A DNA stretch of 64,000 bases from Sporopachydermia quercuum (lineage: Eukaryota > Ascomycota > Sporopachydermiomycetes > Sporopachydermiales > Sporopachydermiaceae), in assembly GCA_001599295.1 (NCBI GenBank), contig BCGN01000008.1, positions 434,001-498,000 on the forward strand, read 5' to 3'. The position numbers and the translations under genes are program-made. The notes under the pieces were generated by a model. The model was given only the letters and a program-made list of their open reading frames with translations. It ran no database searches and had not been told where the DNA came from. This document shows positions 62,057 to 64,000 of this stretch, one piece after another. Within the stretch, counting starts at the first letter, position 1; each line of letters opens with the position of its first letter.

Positions 62057-64000
62057 TTATAAATCATCAAATGCCGCTACTTCACTTACTACCTTCCTCT
62101 TTTTACTTTTCACCAATTCCTTCCAGTCAACTTGTACATTTACTTCGTCGCTCTCACTATCACTATCCTTAGCATTGGCTTTCTCAATAGCAGCCCTTTT
62201 ATTGGCTCTCTTTTCTTTTCGTTCTTGTCTTAATTCCTTTCTAGAGATTCTAGAACTCCATGAATTAATATCATTCTTATACTTTTTCTCGGCAGGTGCA
62301 GTAGCAACTTGTTCTTTGTACGTCTCTTGCTTCTTTAGTCTATCTTTTTCTGCTTTCGCATCAACATATGAATACGTATCCCAATCTACTGGTTCACCAA
62401 CCCATCCATCCGTCAGCAGAGAGTTTTGCTTGTTGTCAAAATGTTGCTTCAGCTCTGGCATTTTTGGTAGCTTTATCACACCATACAATTTAGCAATGCT
62501 AAGAAAATCTAATGACGCAACACGAAATATGGATGTTGCTGAATGTTTAGAGTAGTACCTGACATAAGATACATAACATCTTACAGCTTGATCATGATGA
62601 GCACGATCAGCTAACATCCATTTCCTCAATTTCTGCTCATGTTTGGCGAGAATATCTTCAGAGACGTTATTTTTTATCTGTTGCATTCTAACCTTCTTTA
62701 CCTCCATGAAATCAACATAATCTTCCTCCCTGCCTTCAGAAAGAAAAACGATGGCTGAACCAGTTTTATTTGCTCTTGCTGTTCTACCACAACGATGTAG
62801 AAACACTTCAGGGATTGTAGGTGGATCTAACTGAATGACCAAATCAACATCAGCAACATCAATGCCTCTTGATGCTACGTCAGTTGTTAGTAAGACACAT
62901 TTGTCTATCTGCGACGCAAAGTTATCCAATGTTTTAATTCTTGTTTTAGTTGGAAGTTTACCATACAATGACATTAGTCTATACGGTATTTCATGCCTCT
63001 TATATTGCTGTTGAAGTAAGTGGTTTATGAGTGCATAAAAAAATGCAACAGAAACTCCTGTTGGTAAATAAGCAATGCATTTGCGGAAATCCGATGCTCC
63101 TAACAACTCCATCAACTTCAATACTTTAGTCTCAGGTTTCATAACAATATATGATATATCTAAAGATGTAGGAACTGCGCTTTGTTCATTACCTGTTTTT
63201 GCACCAACTTTCACAACAATTTTCATTGGATTTGTCATACCAGTTTTAAAGATTGAATCACCAGCGCTCTGAATTGTAGCAGAAAACAATCCCAATCTTC
63301 TCTGCTTAGGTAGAAATTTCAGTATTTTACCAATATCTACTTGTAGACTGAAATCTAACAGTTTATCAGCTTCATCAAAAACAATCATTTCACATGAGTT
63401 TGTTTTAACAAAGTTTACTTTTGATAAGAATTCTAGTAATCTACCCGGTGTCGCTATAATGATCTGTGGCCTGATACGTAAGAACTTCTTCAAATCTTCA
63501 TGAGTTTGAGTCAAAGCTCCAACCAGCACTTGAGTCTTTATTTTAAAAACAGGGTCTCTTCTAGTTTTGGATTCTCTTTCCTCATCAGATTCATCATTTT
63601 CATCTCCGCTCTCACTATCAGATTCATCATCAGTATCGCTTTCGTTGTTCTCGATATCGTCTTGATGATATGCTATGAAATTCCTTATAACGTTGTCTAT
63701 TTGTATTGCTAATTCACGCGTTGGAGCAACAATAATAGAAAACATATGACCTTTCGGAAGCACAAGTTGATTTAAATTGATTTTTGATAAATCTGTTCCG
63801 GCTTCTTTTTCTTCCGCCAACTTCGTTCTGTATAACTTTGATAGTTTCTCAAGAATAGGAATAACATATGCTATTGTCTTGCCGGACCCAGTGACAGCCT
63901 ATAAATATGTTAGATCATTATGGACCATGATTCACAAAGCTTTGTGATATTAAAATTAACATCTCCTTACCTCTACCACCACATCTTTGTTTCCGCAGAA
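62057..64000 (-). CDS. SPB4: Spb4-type DEAD-box RNA helicase (5' part outside window), one intron visible
   Basis: The 3' exon (63898-62057) and the end of an upstream exon (64000-63971, FCGNKDVVVE) are separated by a 72-nt GTAAGG...TTATAG intron with ATCTAAC before the acceptor. Splicing makes motif I, VVVEAVTGSGKT. Then PTRELA, TPGRLLE, DEAD, SAT (FSATIQ), TTDVASRGID and HRCGRTARA follow, with the Spb4-specific CIAYLPTGVSVAFFYALIN and a Lys/Glu-rich C-terminus. Spb4 works in 60S ribosome assembly. A strongly acidic insert of about 35 residues (Asp/Glu/Ser) sits between motif Ia and LVGA; the family normally has only a short loop there. The Q motif and start are beyond the right edge. Confidence 0.92.

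Noticed and set aside
62022-62555. 177-codon plus-strand frame over the SPB4 3' end
   Set aside because: Antisense to well-conserved SPB4 coding sequence; composition follows from the opposite strand.
1-64000. CUG-Ser decoding (Candida-type code)
   Set aside because: CTG codons fall at conserved hydrophobic positions (BVMO ILATGY, Vps9 CUE domain, Ula1 VLVLG), which fits Leu.

Overview
The window is nuclear DNA from a budding yeast (Saccharomycotina). It is AT-rich and gene-dense, and its proteins match yeast families end to end. Introns carry GTATGT or GTAAGT donors and TACTAAC-like branch sites. I resolved 13 spliceosomal introns in 9 genes, so the genome is much richer in introns than Saccharomyces cerevisiae. 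CTG codons sit where conserved proteins need a hydrophobic residue, for example in the ATG-Y motif of the flavin monooxygenase and the CUE domain of Vps9. This favours the standard code over a CUG-Ser clade. The ribosomal-protein promoter has Cbf1- and Homol-D/Tbf1-like sites rather than an obvious Rap1 site, which suggests a lineage outside Saccharomycetaceae. No mobile element, virus relic, tRNA, rRNA or CRISPR was recognised.

Layout, left to right. 1-16 kb: the 5' part of a Baeyer-Villiger-type monooxygenase (-), an asparagine-synthetase-domain protein (-), VPS9 (+, spliced), a membrane-anchored Ngl2-like nuclease (-), and two head-to-head flavodoxin-like quinone reductases, YCP4-like (-) and PST2 (+), followed by MIX14 (+). 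16-28 kb: GPI19 (+), DAD1 (+), a divergent RHO4 (-), RPS21 (-) and KCS1 (+). 28-46 kb: PPZ (-), an orphan reading frame (+), PPM1 (+), an NDUFAF7/MidA methyltransferase (-), TRM9 (-), GPI17 (+), TAF11 (+) and an insulysin-family protease (-). 46-64 kb: CTK3 (-), TIF11/eIF1A (+, four exons including one of 9 nt), a NIPA-type transporter (-), a sorbitol/xylitol-type dehydrogenase (+), a MIX23-family protein (+), BNA2 (-), a PQ-loop vacuolar transporter (-), ULA1 (+, three exons) and the 3' part of SPB4 (-, spliced, running off the right edge).

Most genes are independent housekeeping genes, not an operon-like system. Several neighbourhoods match conserved linkages recalled from S. cerevisiae: VPS9 with the asparagine-synthetase-like gene, PST2-MIX14, DAD1-KCS1, and the PPZ/PPM1/GPI17/GPI19 set (chromosome IV) merged with PPZ/TAF11/TRM9 (chromosome XIII). 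The last looks like the arrangement before the whole-genome duplication. Functional themes that recur are GPI anchoring (GPI19, GPI17), PP1/PP2A-type phosphatase biology (PPZ, PPM1), mitochondrial intermembrane-space twin-Cys proteins (MIX14, MIX23) and stress-linked quinone reduction (PST2, YCP4).

I found no clear undescribed multi-gene system. The most notable signals are the 9-nt exon of TIF11, a Rho4-like GTPase with a degenerate catalytic loop, a palindromic Yap1-type site between the two quinone reductases, and a GC-richer segment of unknown nature between the RPS21 promoter and its start codon.
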